From contig NZ_CP017037.1 of the NCBI RefSeq assembly GCF_001717505.1, positions 783,001-847,000 of the forward strand: 64,000 nucleotides of DNA. Reading direction: 5' to 3'. The DNA is from Dialister pneumosintes. Its GTDB lineage: Bacteria; Bacillota; Negativicutes; Veillonellales; Dialisteraceae. The notes beneath the pieces were generated by a model. The model searched no databases and had not been told where the DNA came from. It worked only from the letters and a program-made list of their open reading frames with translations. A program made the translations under genes and the position numbers. The stretch's first letter is position 1; each line of letters starts with the position of its first letter. Shown in pieces: positions 44,526 through 53,607 of the stretch.

Positions 44526-45299
44526 TTACTTTCCTGTATTTTTCTTATACAGAATATGCAGTCCTTTTAAAGTTAATAAAGGATCTAACACATCAATAGT
44601 TATAGATTCTTCTGCAATAAGTTTTGCCATACCACCTGTTGCAATTACTTTAATATTTTCATATCCCATTTCTTCTTTCATTCGATTGACAATACCATCA
44701 ATCTGACCTACTGCTCCATAATAAATGCCTGATTGCATAGCAGCTACCGTTGTTTTACAAATTAGTGAAGAAGTTTTAACCATTTCTATACGAGGTAATT
44801 TAGATGCGCGTTGAAATAATGCCTCCATAGATATTCCAATTCCCGGTGCAACAGCCCCTCCAAGATACCTTTTTTTATCATCAATAGCACAAAAAGTGGT
44901 GGCTGTTCCTAAATCAATAATAATAATCGGTCCACCATAAATGGTCGCTCCTGCAACTGCATTTACAATACGATCTGCCCCAAGTTCTTTCGGATTATCA
45001 TATAACACATTGAGTCCGGTCTTAATTCCGGGACCAACCATCAAGGGTTCTACTTTAAAGTATCTTCTACATAGTGTTTCTAAAATAGGATTAATAGGCG
45101 GTACAACAGTAGAAATAATAATAGCATCTACATCCTCAAAACTAAATCCATCCAATTGAAACATCATTCCTAAGGAAGCAGCATATTCATCTGCAGTTTT
45201 AAGTGCATTAGTAGCGGCTCTCCAATGATAAATCAGTTTATCTTTATCATAAAAACCTAATACAATATTCGTATTTCCTACATCAAATACCAGAAGCAT
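44526..45299 (-). CDS. coaX: Type III pantothenate kinase
   Basis: This 257-residue ASKHA-fold kinase has the phosphate-binding start [15 protein letters not shown], the adenosine-region GPGIKTGL near residue 90, [11 protein letters not shown] near 105 and [14 protein letters not shown] near 125. CoaX phosphorylates pantothenate in coenzyme A synthesis, needs a monovalent cation and is not inhibited by CoA. birA lies 45 bases upstream on the same strand, the usual birA-coaX pairing of Bacillota. Confidence 0.95.
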   Translation of the reverse strand: MLLVFDVGNTNIVLGFYDKDKLIYHWRAATNALKTADEYAASLGMMFQLDGFSFEDVDAIIISTVVPPINPILETLCRRYFKVEPLMVGPGIKTGLNVLYDNPKELGADRIVNAVAGATIYGGPIIIIDLGTATTFCAIDDKKRYLGGAVAPGIGISMEALFQRASKLPRIEMVKTSSLICKTTVAAMQSGIYYGAVGQIDGIVNRMKEEMGYENIKVIATGGMAKLIAEESITIDVLDPLLTLKGLHILYKKNTGK

Positions 45300-45344
45300 T
45301 CTCTTCTCCTAACTGTTGTTCTTACATTTTTAGCTTTTTATCTT

Positions 45345-46319
45345 TTATTGCTTGACCGGACGAATAGACACATCTCCGGCAATAACACGTTCTATCTTTG
45401 TACCGGTATCTACCAATAAGCAACCATTGTTATCAAGATCTACGGCTTTTCCTATAAATGTTTTATCTTCAGAAATAACTTGTACTTCATTCCCAATAGT
45501 ACAAGAAAGAGTCTTCCAATCTTCCAATATTTTATCAAAACCTTCTGTTTCCGCTACCATGTACAATTTTTCCAATTCAGCTAATACAGCAGCTAATAGC
45601 TGTTTTCTCGATACAGCTATTCCTTCCGCCAAAAATGAAGTCGTTTTATCTCTAAAATCTTCAGGAAACTCAATACGTTCTATACCGGTATTAATCCCAA
45701 TACCCATAACAATGTAGTCAATTCTTTCCATAGAAGCCGACAATTCCGTTAAAATTCCAACGAGTTTACGTCCATCAACCAATATATCATTAGGCCATTT
45801 AATCGCTGCTTGTGGGAGTCCCACACTACGAAGAGCTCTACAAACTGCAACAGCAGCAAGTAGAGTTGACTTAGATGCTTCTAGAGGAAAAAATGTCGGT
45901 CTTAATATTAAAGAGAACCAAATTCCTTTAGCGAAAGGAGAATAAAAAGAACGGGAAAAACGTCCACGCCCCATTTTTTGTTCTTCCGCAACAATAATGG
46001 TTCCTTCTTCCGCACCATTTCTTGCATATTCTTTCGCGATCTCATTGGTAGAATTTGTCGTTTCTAAATATACTACATTTTGCCCCAATGAATGAGTACG
46101 AAGAACACTTGCTATTTCAAGCGGCGTTAATAAATCAGGTGCATAAATAAGACGATATCCTTTACGTGTACTGGATTCAAAAATATACCCACGCTCTTTT
46201 AATATTTTGATATGTTTCCAAACAGCGGTACGAGACACATGCAAATCATCTGAAATTTGCTCTCCGGAAATAAATTGCCCATTAGCCTTTCGAAAATAAT
46301 CTAATATGGTATTTCTCAT
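45345..46319 (-). CDS. birA: Biotin-protein ligase and biotin repressor
   Basis: With the ATG at 46319, seven bases after GGGAGG, the product has 324 residues. The N-terminal winged HTH (about 1-60, DDLHVSRTAVWKHIKILKERGY) marks the bifunctional class. The ligase domain has GRGRFSRSFYSP near residue 118, IKWPNDILVDGRKLVGIL near 180 and a C-terminal beta-barrel. It attaches biotin to carboxylases and, as biotinyl-AMP complex, represses biotin genes. No biotin operator was identified in this window. Confidence 0.94.
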   Translation of the reverse strand: MRNTILDYFRKANGQFISGEQISDDLHVSRTAVWKHIKILKERGYIFESSTRKGYRLIYAPDLLTPLEIASVLRTHSLGQNVVYLETTNSTNEIAKEYARNGAEEGTIIVAEEQKMGRGRFSRSFYSPFAKGIWFSLILRPTFFPLEASKSTLLAAVAVCRALRSVGLPQAAIKWPNDILVDGRKLVGILTELSASMERIDYIVMGIGINTGIERIEFPEDFRDKTTSFLAEGIAVSRKQLLAAVLAELEKLYMVAETEGFDKILEDWKTLSCTIGNEVQVISEDKTFIGKAVDLDNNGCLLVDTGTKIERVIAGDVSIRPVKQ

Positions 46320-46417
46320 GTGCATCCCTCCCAATTAATTTTTCTTTATTATAGTAATAAGGTTTACAATCAGTCAATATCTAAGTATTTTCTATGTTTA
46401 AAATAAACTTTATACAT

Positions 46418-46450
46418 AATAAAAAGCATTCTGTATCGAATGCTTTTATT
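46418..46450 (-). terminator. Terminator of hslVU
   Basis: AAAAGCATTC, loop of six, GAATGCTTTT: a perfect ten-pair stem just past the hslU stop. Confidence 0.8.
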
Positions 46451-46468
46451 ATGGTGTTTCCTATTAAT

Positions 46469-47830
46469 TTATAAAATGTAGTTGGATATATCCATATTTT
46501 CAGTAATACGCCCTAATTTTTTTCTTACATAAGCTTCATCAATAACTACCGATGAAATAGGTAACTCAGGTACATCATAAGATAGTTGTTCAAGAACACG
46601 TTCCAATATAGTATATAATCTTCGTGCACCAATATCTTCCGTTTCACTATTTACTTCATTTGCAATTTCAGCAATAGCAACTAATGCATCTTCAGAAAAA
46701 GTTACTTGTACACCATCCGCTTCCAATAAAGCCGTATATTGCCGAATTAATGCTTGCCTCGGTTCCGTAAGGATTTTTCTTAAATCATCTACTGATAAAC
46801 TATGTAATTCCACTCGAATGGGAAAACGACCTTGCAATTCAGGAATTAAATTACTTGGCTTAGAAACATGAAAAGCCCCTGCTGCAATAAATAAAATATG
46901 GTCGGTCTTGATAGATCCATACTTTGTTTTTACAGTTGCGCCTTCAACGATCGGAAGAATATCTCTCTGCACACCTTCTCGTGATACTTCTCCTCGACCA
47001 CCGCTCCCCTCTTTACTTGCAATCTTATCAATTTCATCAATAAATATAATACCGTTTTCTTCAGCAATATGAATAGCCTTATCTGCAATGGTATCCATAT
47101 CTAAAAGTTCATCAGTTACTTCTTCTCTAAGCAGTTCTCGTGCCATACGAACTGTAACTGTCTTCTTTTTTGTTTTCTTCGGCATCATGGACGCAAATAC
47201 TTGTCGAATTTGTATAATATTTTCATTATCTCCATTTTCGCCCATATTATTTTTTACTGCCACATCAATTTCTATAATACGGTCATCCATTTCTCCTGCA
47301 CGAATCTTTTCAATAAAAGCTGCTCTTTGTGTTTCTTCTTCCGGACTTTTAGGTTTTTCTTCTTTCTTCTCTCCGAAAATAATGTCCATAGGGCTTCTTG
47401 TTTCTTCTTTTTTTGTCGGCCATAAAATATCTGCTATCTTTAATACCGCCTGTTCATCCGCTTTTTCACCATGTGCCAATGACTCTTGTTTCTTTATCAT
47501 GCGTACCGATTCTTCTACCAGATCTCGAACCATGGACTCCACATCTCTACCTACATAACCTATTTCCGTATACTTAGTAGCTTCTACTTTTACAAAAGGA
47601 GCATCTGTTAATGCGGCTATACGTCTGGCAATTTCTGTTTTCCCTACTCCGGTCGGTCCAATAAGCAATATATTTTTAGGGCTGATTTCTTTCGCAATAT
47701 CAAGAGCCAATTGTCTACTTCTCCACCGATTACGAAGTGCTACTGCTACCGATTTTTTAGCATCTTGCTGCCCAATGACATATTGATTTAAATAGTCAAC
47801 AATTTTATGAGGTGTAAGATCTGCTCTCAT
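46469..47830 (-). CDS. hslU: ATP-dependent protease ATPase subunit HslU
   Basis: This 453-residue AAA+ unfoldase has [26 protein letters not shown] signature sequence near the N-terminus and Walker [13 protein letters not shown] near residue 56. The I domain (about 110-240) has a charged, Lys-rich segment. Walker B is [12 protein letters not shown] near 260 and sensor regions follow. The C-terminal DISNYIL matches the tail that inserts into HslV. HslU hexamers unfold substrates and feed them to HslV. It overlaps the hslV stop by four bases. Confidence 0.96.
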   Translation of the reverse strand: MRADLTPHKIVDYLNQYVIGQQDAKKSVAVALRNRWRSRQLALDIAKEISPKNILLIGPTGVGKTEIARRIAALTDAPFVKVEATKYTEIGYVGRDVESMVRDLVEESVRMIKKQESLAHGEKADEQAVLKIADILWPTKKEETRSPMDIIFGEKKEEKPKSPEEETQRAAFIEKIRAGEMDDRIIEIDVAVKNNMGENGDNENIIQIRQVFASMMPKKTKKKTVTVRMARELLREEVTDELLDMDTIADKAIHIAEENGIIFIDEIDKIASKEGSGGRGEVSREGVQRDILPIVEGATVKTKYGSIKTDHILFIAAGAFHVSKPSNLIPELQGRFPIRVELHSLSVDDLRKILTEPRQALIRQYTALLEADGVQVTFSEDALVAIAEIANEVNSETEDIGARRLYTILERVLEQLSYDVPELPISSVVIDEAYVRKKLGRITENMDISNYIL

Positions 47831-48357
47831 AATTCCTCCACAATGACATTATGATTAGTAAAAACACATATATCTGCTGCAATATGCAATGAATTCTCTG
47901 CAATTTCCCGTGCAGATAAATCTGTATTCGCAATTAGTGCTCGTGCTGCCGCCAATGCATAATTGCCTCCACTACCAATAGCTAAAATACCGTCATCCGG
48001 CTCTATAACTTCTCCATTCCCTGATACTAAATATAAATGCTCTCCATCCGTAACAATGAGCAATGCTTCCAATTTTTGGAGAATTTTATCACTTCTCCAT
48101 TCCTTTGCAAATTCTACTACTGCACGAACTAAATTGCCTTTATAGTCTGCTAACTTTAACTCAATCTTATCAAAGAGTGCAAAGGCATCTGCCACAGAAC
48201 CCGCAAATCCAACCAGAATTTTTCCTTGATACAAACGACGTACTTTTTTTGCTGTATTTTTCATAACGACACTATTTCCCATAGTAACTTGCCCATCTCC
48301 GGCTATAGCGACATGTCCATTTTTTTGTACAGCCAATATAGTAGTTGCTTTAAACAT
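47827..48357 (-). CDS. hslV: ATP-dependent protease subunit HslV
   Basis: This 176-residue proteasome beta-like peptidase starts [10 protein letters not shown] and continues with [15 protein letters not shown] and [22 protein letters not shown]. In most HslV proteins the catalytic Thr follows the initiator Met. Here the TTILAV block is preceded by four residues, so a short propeptide must be removed or an N-terminal variant is used, as discussed for the Bacillus homologue. It forms the double-hexamer core chamber with HslU. It is the first gene of the hslVU pair. Confidence 0.95.
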   Translation of the reverse strand: MFKATTILAVQKNGHVAIAGDGQVTMGNSVVMKNTAKKVRRLYQGKILVGFAGSVADAFALFDKIELKLADYKGNLVRAVVEFAKEWRSDKILQKLEALLIVTDGEHLYLVSGNGEVIEPDDGILAIGSGGNYALAAARALIANTDLSAREIAENSLHIAADICVFTNHNVIVEEL

Positions 48358-48434
48358 AGTTCCTCCTACTCTCTTATATATTTTTGATTATATTTTATCA
48401 TGTATTCTACACTATTATTTATACTAAAAATATG

Positions 48435-48475
48435 TAAATAAGGTTCTGTTGAAACATGCTCCAACAGAACCTTAT
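48435..48475 (-). terminator. Hairpin after tRNA-Val
   Basis: TAAGGTTCTGTTG and its exact reverse complement are separated by ten bases. The 13-pair stem lies about 14 bases past the CCA end of tRNA-Val. The T-tract is weak but the position fits a terminator. Confidence 0.65.
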
Positions 48476-48488
48476 AACTAAAATAGAG

Positions 48489-48565
48489 TGGTGGGGCTAT
48501 CCGGATTCGAACCAGAGACCTTTACGATGTCAACGTAACGCTCTAACCAACTGAGCTATAGCCCC
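48489..48565 (-). tRNA. tRNA-Val (anticodon GAC)
   Basis: The minus-strand cloverleaf has acceptor GGGGCTA/TAGCCCC, D arm GCTC-AGTTGGTTA-GAGC, anticodon stem TTACG/CGTAA with loop TTGACAT (anticodon GAC), T arm with GGTTCGAATCC and an encoded CCA. It decodes GUC and GUU. It stands alone between truA and hslV. Confidence 0.93.
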
Positions 48566-48746
48566 ATAAATCAGGTTTGATTATAACATAATTTAACATG
48601 ATTTAGAAGCAATGGCTTCCGTGAACTCTCCTTTAGCTGTTTGTTTTATATCTCCACTTTTAATCCACTTCAAAATATCGTTGATAGAAATGTCCGAGAT
48701 GCTTAAGTAACATCTGAAAGATAAGTGTATTGATAACTTACTCTGC

Positions 48747-49481
48747 TTAATAATATACTTTTTTCAAGGTAAGTCCTTCGGGTGGTGCAGTAAATCCGGC
48801 ATAAAAACGTTCCTTAGACTTTAGTACTTGCATAATAGAATCAGTCTGTTTCTTTCCCTCTCCAACTTCAACTAGTGTTCCTACTATGATTCTCACCATA
48901 TTTGTTAAAAATCCATCACCGGTAACTGAAAAAGTAAGGATATCTTTAGCTTTTTCAATTTGGATTGCAGAAATAGTACGTACAGTACTCATTTTGCTTT
49001 TTTTATTGGAAGTAAATCCTTTGAAGTCGTGAGTACCTATCAATAAAGTAGCAGCCTCTTTCATCTTTTCTATATCTAATACTTGTCCATATTGCCAAAT
49101 AAAGCGTCTATGAAACACATCTTTTTGACTTCCTATACGCATTCGATATACATAAGTTTTAGCTTTAGCATTAAAACGACTATGAAAATTATTAGAAACT
49201 TCTTGACTGGATATAATGACTATATCGGATGGAAGTGCATCATTCACTTGCTTTTCCCAATCGGAAACTATAACATTACTGGTCAATCGAACATTAGCTA
49301 TTTGCCCCATGGAATGCACCCCTGCATCGGTTCTTCCTGCCCCCAGAACTTGTACGGTTTCGCCAACCACTTTTGTAATCGCTTGCTCTAATTTCCCTTG
49401 GATAGTTTCCGTTGTTCGAACTTGTTTTTGCCAACCTTTATATCGAGTTCCATCATACTGAACTATAAAACGAATATTCAT
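48747..49481 (-). CDS. truA: tRNA pseudouridine(38-40) synthase
   Basis: This 244-residue pseudouridine synthase has the catalytic Asp in LGAGRTDAGVHSMGQIANV near residue 52, the opening FIVQYDGTRYKGWQKQ, and SVTGDGFLTNMVRIIVGTLVEVG near 205. TruA modifies uridines 38-40 in the anticodon arm of many tRNAs. It is a single gene here; upstream lies a terminator belonging to the TM2 gene. The 180 bases between truA and tRNA-Val hold no convincing gene. Confidence 0.95.
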   Translation of the reverse strand: MNIRFIVQYDGTRYKGWQKQVRTTETIQGKLEQAITKVVGETVQVLGAGRTDAGVHSMGQIANVRLTSNVIVSDWEKQVNDALPSDIVIISSQEVSNNFHSRFNAKAKTYVYRMRIGSQKDVFHRRFIWQYGQVLDIEKMKEAATLLIGTHDFKGFTSNKKSKMSTVRTISAIQIEKAKDILTFSVTGDGFLTNMVRIIVGTLVEVGEGKKQTDSIMQVLKSKERFYAGFTAPPEGLTLKKVYY

Positions 49482-49564
49482 AGGATTCCTTTCTTATATT
49501 CTACGTTACGAGCACTACATTTCATTACAGTATATCACGTAAATAAAATTTTAATGCAAATAGT

Positions 49565-49600
49565 AAAAAACTTCTTCTCACAAAGAGAAAGAAGTTTTTA
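49565..49600 (-). terminator. Terminator of the TM2-domain gene
   Basis: AAAAACTTC-TTCTC, a short loop, GAGAA-AGAAGTTTTT with flanking A/T runs lies 35 bases past the stop of the TM2 gene. Confidence 0.75.
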
Positions 49601-49634
49601 TTTTATAATAACCGCTAAATAGAACTCCATAATA

Positions 49635-50375
49635 TTATTTCGATACATTCCGGTAGGCACTATTAGCAATCCTGCTATAATACATATCTATCAAATAAGG
49701 CATTCTAAATATGTCTAACAAAAACCAGAGGAAGCATCCACCTATGGTTCCAATATAAAGAACAGTAAGCCAAGGGCGTTTTAAATAGGCATAATGAAAG
49801 CCAAAAAGTAATAACACATATGCCATGATAATGTTTTTTTCATTACCGACTGATTTTTGCGCCATATACCGTTCTTCTTCTTTATTCAGGTATTTTACCC
49901 AAAGTGGATAAGGTTCTTCATAATCAAATAAATAACTGGCAGATAGCTGATACAACTCACTCATAAGCTCTGCTTTATTATTAATATTATCTAAAGATTG
50001 TAATTCCGTTTCCTTACATAAAATAAGATTTCTATCTCCGGTTCCAAAATCACACTCTTTTACTTCTTCTATCAATTCACTTAAATTTAAAACGGTATTT
50101 GCTAAAAGACCGATTCCTTGTCTAAAACAAAAATTATTAAGATCTTCTACTTCTTTTTCTCCATCATATACAAGGAGCATATCAACATCTAAAAATTTTC
50201 GCAATTTCATTAATTCGTCTTCCACATTTTTAGTAAAAGAAAATGTGGCTTTTTCTACGATTTGTGAACTACGTACTCTAACTACAGATGCACCCGAAGC
50301 AATCTTACCGCCGGGAAGGGGCTCGTTCCAAGCAATGGAACAATAATTCCTTACCTTGAATCTTGCCGGTAGCAT
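49635..50375 (-). CDS. TM2-domain membrane protein
   Basis: The product has 246 residues. The N-terminal two thirds are soluble, with no family I can name. The C-terminal part is a TM2 domain: two helices around LLLFGFHYAYLKRPWL and LYIGTIGGCFLWFLLDIFRMPYLI (about residues 185-235), the GFH-YL...GG...W-DLF pattern of the family. TM2 proteins are membrane proteins of generally unknown role. It stands alone between truA and the PLP-enzyme gene, with terminators on both sides. Confidence 0.7.
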   Translation of the reverse strand: MLPARFKVRNYCSIAWNEPLPGGKIASGASVVRVRSSQIVEKATFSFTKNVEDELMKLRKFLDVDMLLVYDGEKEVEDLNNFCFRQGIGLLANTVLNLSELIEEVKECDFGTGDRNLILCKETELQSLDNINNKAELMSELYQLSASYLFDYEEPYPLWVKYLNKEEERYMAQKSVGNEKNIIMAYVLLLFGFHYAYLKRPWLTVLYIGTIGGCFLWFLLDIFRMPYLIDMYYSRIANSAYRNVSK

Positions 50376-50516
50376 AGCGCCTCCTTTCTATACGATAAAT
50401 ATTTTTTATATCTTATCATCTATTCTAAATATTGTATATACTTTTTTTATAATTATTTTATTTTTATTATAACATAAGCACCTTCTCTATTAGAGAGAAC
50501 TTGCCATAAATAATAT

Positions 50517-50548
50517 AAAAAGACATAGCAATACACTATGTCTTTTTA
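50517..50548 (-). terminator. Terminator of the gamma-lyase-like gene
   Basis: AAAAAGACATAG, loop of seven, CTATGTCTTTTT: a perfect 12-pair stem three bases past the stop. Confidence 0.85.
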
Positions 50549-50550
50549 TA

Positions 50551-51795
50551 TTATTTACTCTTTTTTGCATTTAAAATATTTTCTGCTGCACCAAGAACAG
50601 CCAACCTACCATGTTCAAATGTTAATGCCCCTTGTAGGTACATAGTATAGGGCGGACGCACCGGTCCATCAGCAGATAATTCAATAGTAGATCCCTGTAC
50701 AAAAGTTCCTGCCGCCATTAATATACGATCTGTATATCCGGGCATATCTCCGGGAACCGGTTGTACATAAGAATCTACAGGAGACCAACTTTGAATAGCT
50801 TCTCCAAAAAGTCTCATATTTTCTTCTGATCCTAATTCAATAGCTGTAATTAAGTCTGTGCGAAGATTTCCTGCTTCGGGCGAAACATGAAATCCTAATG
50901 ATTGAAATACGGCGCCTGCATATTCAGCAGCCATAACAGCTTGACAAGTAATGTGAGGAGCCATAAACAGACCTTCAAAGAAAAATCTATACCCGGCTGC
51001 ATAGGATCCCATTTCCGCCCCTAAGCCCGGTGCAGTAAGTTCTTGTCCGCAAAGTTCCACTAAGTCAGCTCGTCCAACAATATACCCACCGGTAGGGGCT
51101 AACCCGCCACCTGCATTTTTAATTAATGAACCGGCAGTAATATCGGCCCCTAATTCAATGGGCTCTTCTTTTGAGGTAAATTCACCATAACAATTATCTA
51201 CAAAACAAATAATGTTCGAGTTAATTTCTTTTACAGCTCTTATAATAGCTGCTATATCTTCAGGAAAAAGAGATTCTCTATCCATATACCCACGAGAACG
51301 TTGTATAAGCACTACTTTTGTATCTGCAGTCACAGTATTCTTTATAGCATTTAAATCATAATGCCCATCCGTTAAAGGTACTTCTTTATAATGAATACCT
51401 CTTTGTTTTAAATTATGAGGAGCATTCCCGGATATACCAATAACGCTCTGCATCGTATCATAAGGAGTTCCAACAGCAGATACTAAAGTATCCCCGGCAG
51501 AAAGTAATGCTAATAATACGGTTGCTAATGCATGTGTTCCGGATACAAATTGCGGTCTTACTAAAGCAGCTTCTGCTTGAAATACATCTGCCCAAATAGT
51601 TTCCAGTTTTTCTCTACCGGCATCATCATATCCATATCCATTACTTGCTGCAAAATGAAAAAAAGAAAGTTGATTTCTTCTAAATGACTCCAATATTTTT
51701 TTCGTATTATATAAAGAAATTTCTTTCATTTTTTCAAATATAGGTTCGCAAATTTCCAATGCTCTTTTATCAATATTCAAAATGTCTGGATTCAT
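50551..51795 (-). CDS. Methionine gamma-lyase-like PLP protein
   Basis: With the ATG at 51795, after AAGGATGAG, the product has 414 residues. It is a fold-type I PLP enzyme of the Cys/Met metabolism superfamily branch once called aluminium-resistance protein (YnbB-like). The PLP Lys lies in GSLIKNAGGGLAPTGGYIVG near residue 230, preceded by FVDNCYGEFT (the PLP-binding Asp) near 200. The natural reaction of this branch is not established. It lies upstream of a terminator and just downstream of miaA, but with its own gap of about 130 bases including the miaA terminator. Confidence 0.85.
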   Translation of the reverse strand: MNPDILNIDKRALEICEPIFEKMKEISLYNTKKILESFRRNQLSFFHFAASNGYGYDDAGREKLETIWADVFQAEAALVRPQFVSGTHALATVLLALLSAGDTLVSAVGTPYDTMQSVIGISGNAPHNLKQRGIHYKEVPLTDGHYDLNAIKNTVTADTKVVLIQRSRGYMDRESLFPEDIAAIIRAVKEINSNIICFVDNCYGEFTSKEEPIELGADITAGSLIKNAGGGLAPTGGYIVGRADLVELCGQELTAPGLGAEMGSYAAGYRFFFEGLFMAPHITCQAVMAAEYAGAVFQSLGFHVSPEAGNLRTDLITAIELGSEENMRLFGEAIQSWSPVDSYVQPVPGDMPGYTDRILMAAGTFVQGSTIELSADGPVRPPYTMYLQGALTFEHGRLAVLGAAENILNAKKSK

Positions 51796-51868
51796 TATAT
51801 TCTCATCCTTTAATAAAACAATAGATAAATTACAATACCTATATAATAGACTTCTCATTAATTATTTG

Positions 51869-51907
51869 CAAAAAGGATTTCTATAAATATTATAGAAATC
51901 CTTTTTA
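51869..51907 (-). terminator. Terminator of the mut/mia operon
   Basis: AAAAAGGATTTCTATA, loop AATAT, TATAGAAATCCTTTTT: a perfect 16-pair stem about 17 bases past the miaA stop, closing the miaB-mutS-mutL-MTase-miaA run. Confidence 0.85.
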
Positions 51908-51922
51908 TAATCTTTATCTATC

Positions 51923-52831
51923 TCACATTGAATAATAAGTGTAAATAAGTTGTTCTGCTTGCTCATACCAAGAGTTGTCTTCCGTATCAGAACGTTCTAT
52001 CCACTGAATATACGGCATATGTCGAAACCAAGTTAACTGTCTTTTAGCAAAATGACGCGTATTTTTCTTGATAAGCTCCTTAGCACCATGCAACGATAAC
52101 TCACCTCGAATGTAAGCAAGCATCTCTTTATACCCAATCCCTTTAAAGGCTTGTGCATCTGCAGGAATACCACTTGCTAATAACGCTCTAACTTCTTGTT
52201 CCAATCCTTGCTCAAACATATGCTCTACACGAAGATTAATGCGCTCATATAATTTTTCCCTATCCATGGATATTCCTATAACCGGCCCCTTATATACTAA
52301 ATCAGCAGCACGTCCCGCTTGCTGTGATTTGTTATCAGTTGCCAGTTCCAAGCTACGAATAAGTCGTTGTTTGTCTTGTGGAATTTCTTTAATAGTAGGA
52401 ATATTCTTAGCAGCAGCAATAAGTCCTGCTATCCCTTCTTTTTCATACAAGTCCATCCAATGTTGTCGTGTACTTCCTTTATCTCTAAATTCAAACCCGG
52501 CAAGTAATCCTTCAATATATAATCCGGTTCCCCCTACAATAAAAGGAATTCTTCCACTATTATTTTCGATTTCTATATAATGAGAAGCTTTTTCTGCAAA
52601 TATAGCTGCAGAGTATGATTCTGTAGGATGAAAACAATCTACAAGATAATGAGGAACGCCTTCCATTTCAGACCGACTCACTTTTGCAGTGCCTATATCC
52701 ATACCTTGATACACCTGAAAAGCATCCCCTGAAATAATAGAACTACCCATTTTTTTTGCTAAATAAACTCCAAGAGCCGACTTTCCGGAAGCGGTAGGAC
52801 CAAGAATAGTAATTACTTTCTGTTTTTGCAT
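51923..52831 (-). CDS. miaA: tRNA dimethylallyltransferase
   Basis: This 302-residue enzyme has the P-loop ILGPTASGKSALGVYLA at the N-terminus, the substrate-recognition SGDAFQVYQGMDIGTAKVS near residue 35, GGTGLYIEGLLAG near 100 and FKGIGYKEMLAYIRGE near 230. MiaA adds a dimethylallyl group to A37 of tRNAs reading UNN codons; MiaB, encoded in the same operon, then methylthiolates it. It overlaps the preceding methyltransferase gene by 19 bases. Confidence 0.96.
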   Translation of the reverse strand: MQKQKVITILGPTASGKSALGVYLAKKMGSSIISGDAFQVYQGMDIGTAKVSRSEMEGVPHYLVDCFHPTESYSAAIFAEKASHYIEIENNSGRIPFIVGGTGLYIEGLLAGFEFRDKGSTRQHWMDLYEKEGIAGLIAAAKNIPTIKEIPQDKQRLIRSLELATDNKSQQAGRAADLVYKGPVIGISMDREKLYERINLRVEHMFEQGLEQEVRALLASGIPADAQAFKGIGYKEMLAYIRGELSLHGAKELIKKNTRHFAKRQLTWFRHMPYIQWIERSDTEDNSWYEQAEQLIYTYYSM

Positions 52832-53607
52832 GTAATAACTCCATATGCCGTTGATTGCCCACGTTTGGAATCTATTTTTGTAAACAGTTCATTTTTAAAT
52901 AGGGGCGAAAACGACCGCTCTTTGACAATAATACATTCTCTTGCTACACGACAAGCTTCTAATAATATAGATTCTTGTAGCGTATCATAACAAGCCGATT
53001 TTCTGAAAGCTTCTATATGATTAGCATTACGTTTCACAGGATGTTTAAACATTGTATCAAAATATATCACATCTACACTCTTACTCTGTGCTTTCAATAG
53101 CCATGATATAAAATCATAATGATATAGCTCAATTCTACGTAATGCTTCTATGACATCCTTGTCAGAATCAGAAAACTGAGCAAGACCTTCCTTCCCTATT
53201 GCCCAAAGTGCAGCACTTTTTTCCAGAGATATAACCTTTCCTGCATTTCCTACGTACCAAGAAAATACGGTAGCATCTCTTCCGGCACCAAAAGTAGCAT
53301 CTACAATAACTATATCTTTTCGAGGTGGTAAAAGCGCAAGTAATCGATCTTGCACACCACGTTTCATCTGCTTAATACGTAATTCCGCCGTTCCTAAATG
53401 AAATCGATAGATGCTATCTTTTGTCCAAATTTCAGGAAGTTGTTTTGTATAAATTAACAAACAGTCACAATCGGACGCGCAAGTCTCTCCTAATGTGGCT
53501 TTTCGTTCTTTCCATGGCAAATGAAGTATGTTTGCTGCCATCATTGCTTTCTGACGGACTTCCTCAGATGCATCGAGCGATATGGTTACTCCGATATGAT
53601 GATTCAT
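52813..53607 (-). CDS. RsmJ-like SAM-dependent methyltransferase
   Basis: This 264-residue class I methyltransferase has the AdoMet-binding motif VDATFGAGRDA near residue 102, VISLEKSAALW near 125 and the catalytic-region YFDTMFKHP near 185. These match the family that includes E. coli RsmJ (16S rRNA m2G1516), though the N-terminal hundred residues are distinct. The exact RNA or other target is uncertain. It overlaps mutL by four bases (ATGA) and miaA by 19, so it is firmly in the mismatch-repair/tRNA operon. Confidence 0.75.
   Translation of the reverse strand: MNHHIGVTISLDASEEVRQKAMMAANILHLPWKERKATLGETCASDCDCLLIYTKQLPEIWTKDSIYRFHLGTAELRIKQMKRGVQDRLLALLPPRKDIVIVDATFGAGRDATVFSWYVGNAGKVISLEKSAALWAIGKEGLAQFSDSDKDVIEALRRIELYHYDFISWLLKAQSKSVDVIYFDTMFKHPVKRNANHIEAFRKSACYDTLQESILLEACRVARECIIVKERSFSPLFKNELFTKIDSKRGQSTAYGVITCKNRK

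Noticed and set aside
48566..48746. Possible small gene between truA and tRNA-Val
   Set aside because: One frame gives about 43 residues (SDISINDILKWIKSG) but no start codon or ribosome site, so I could not support it.
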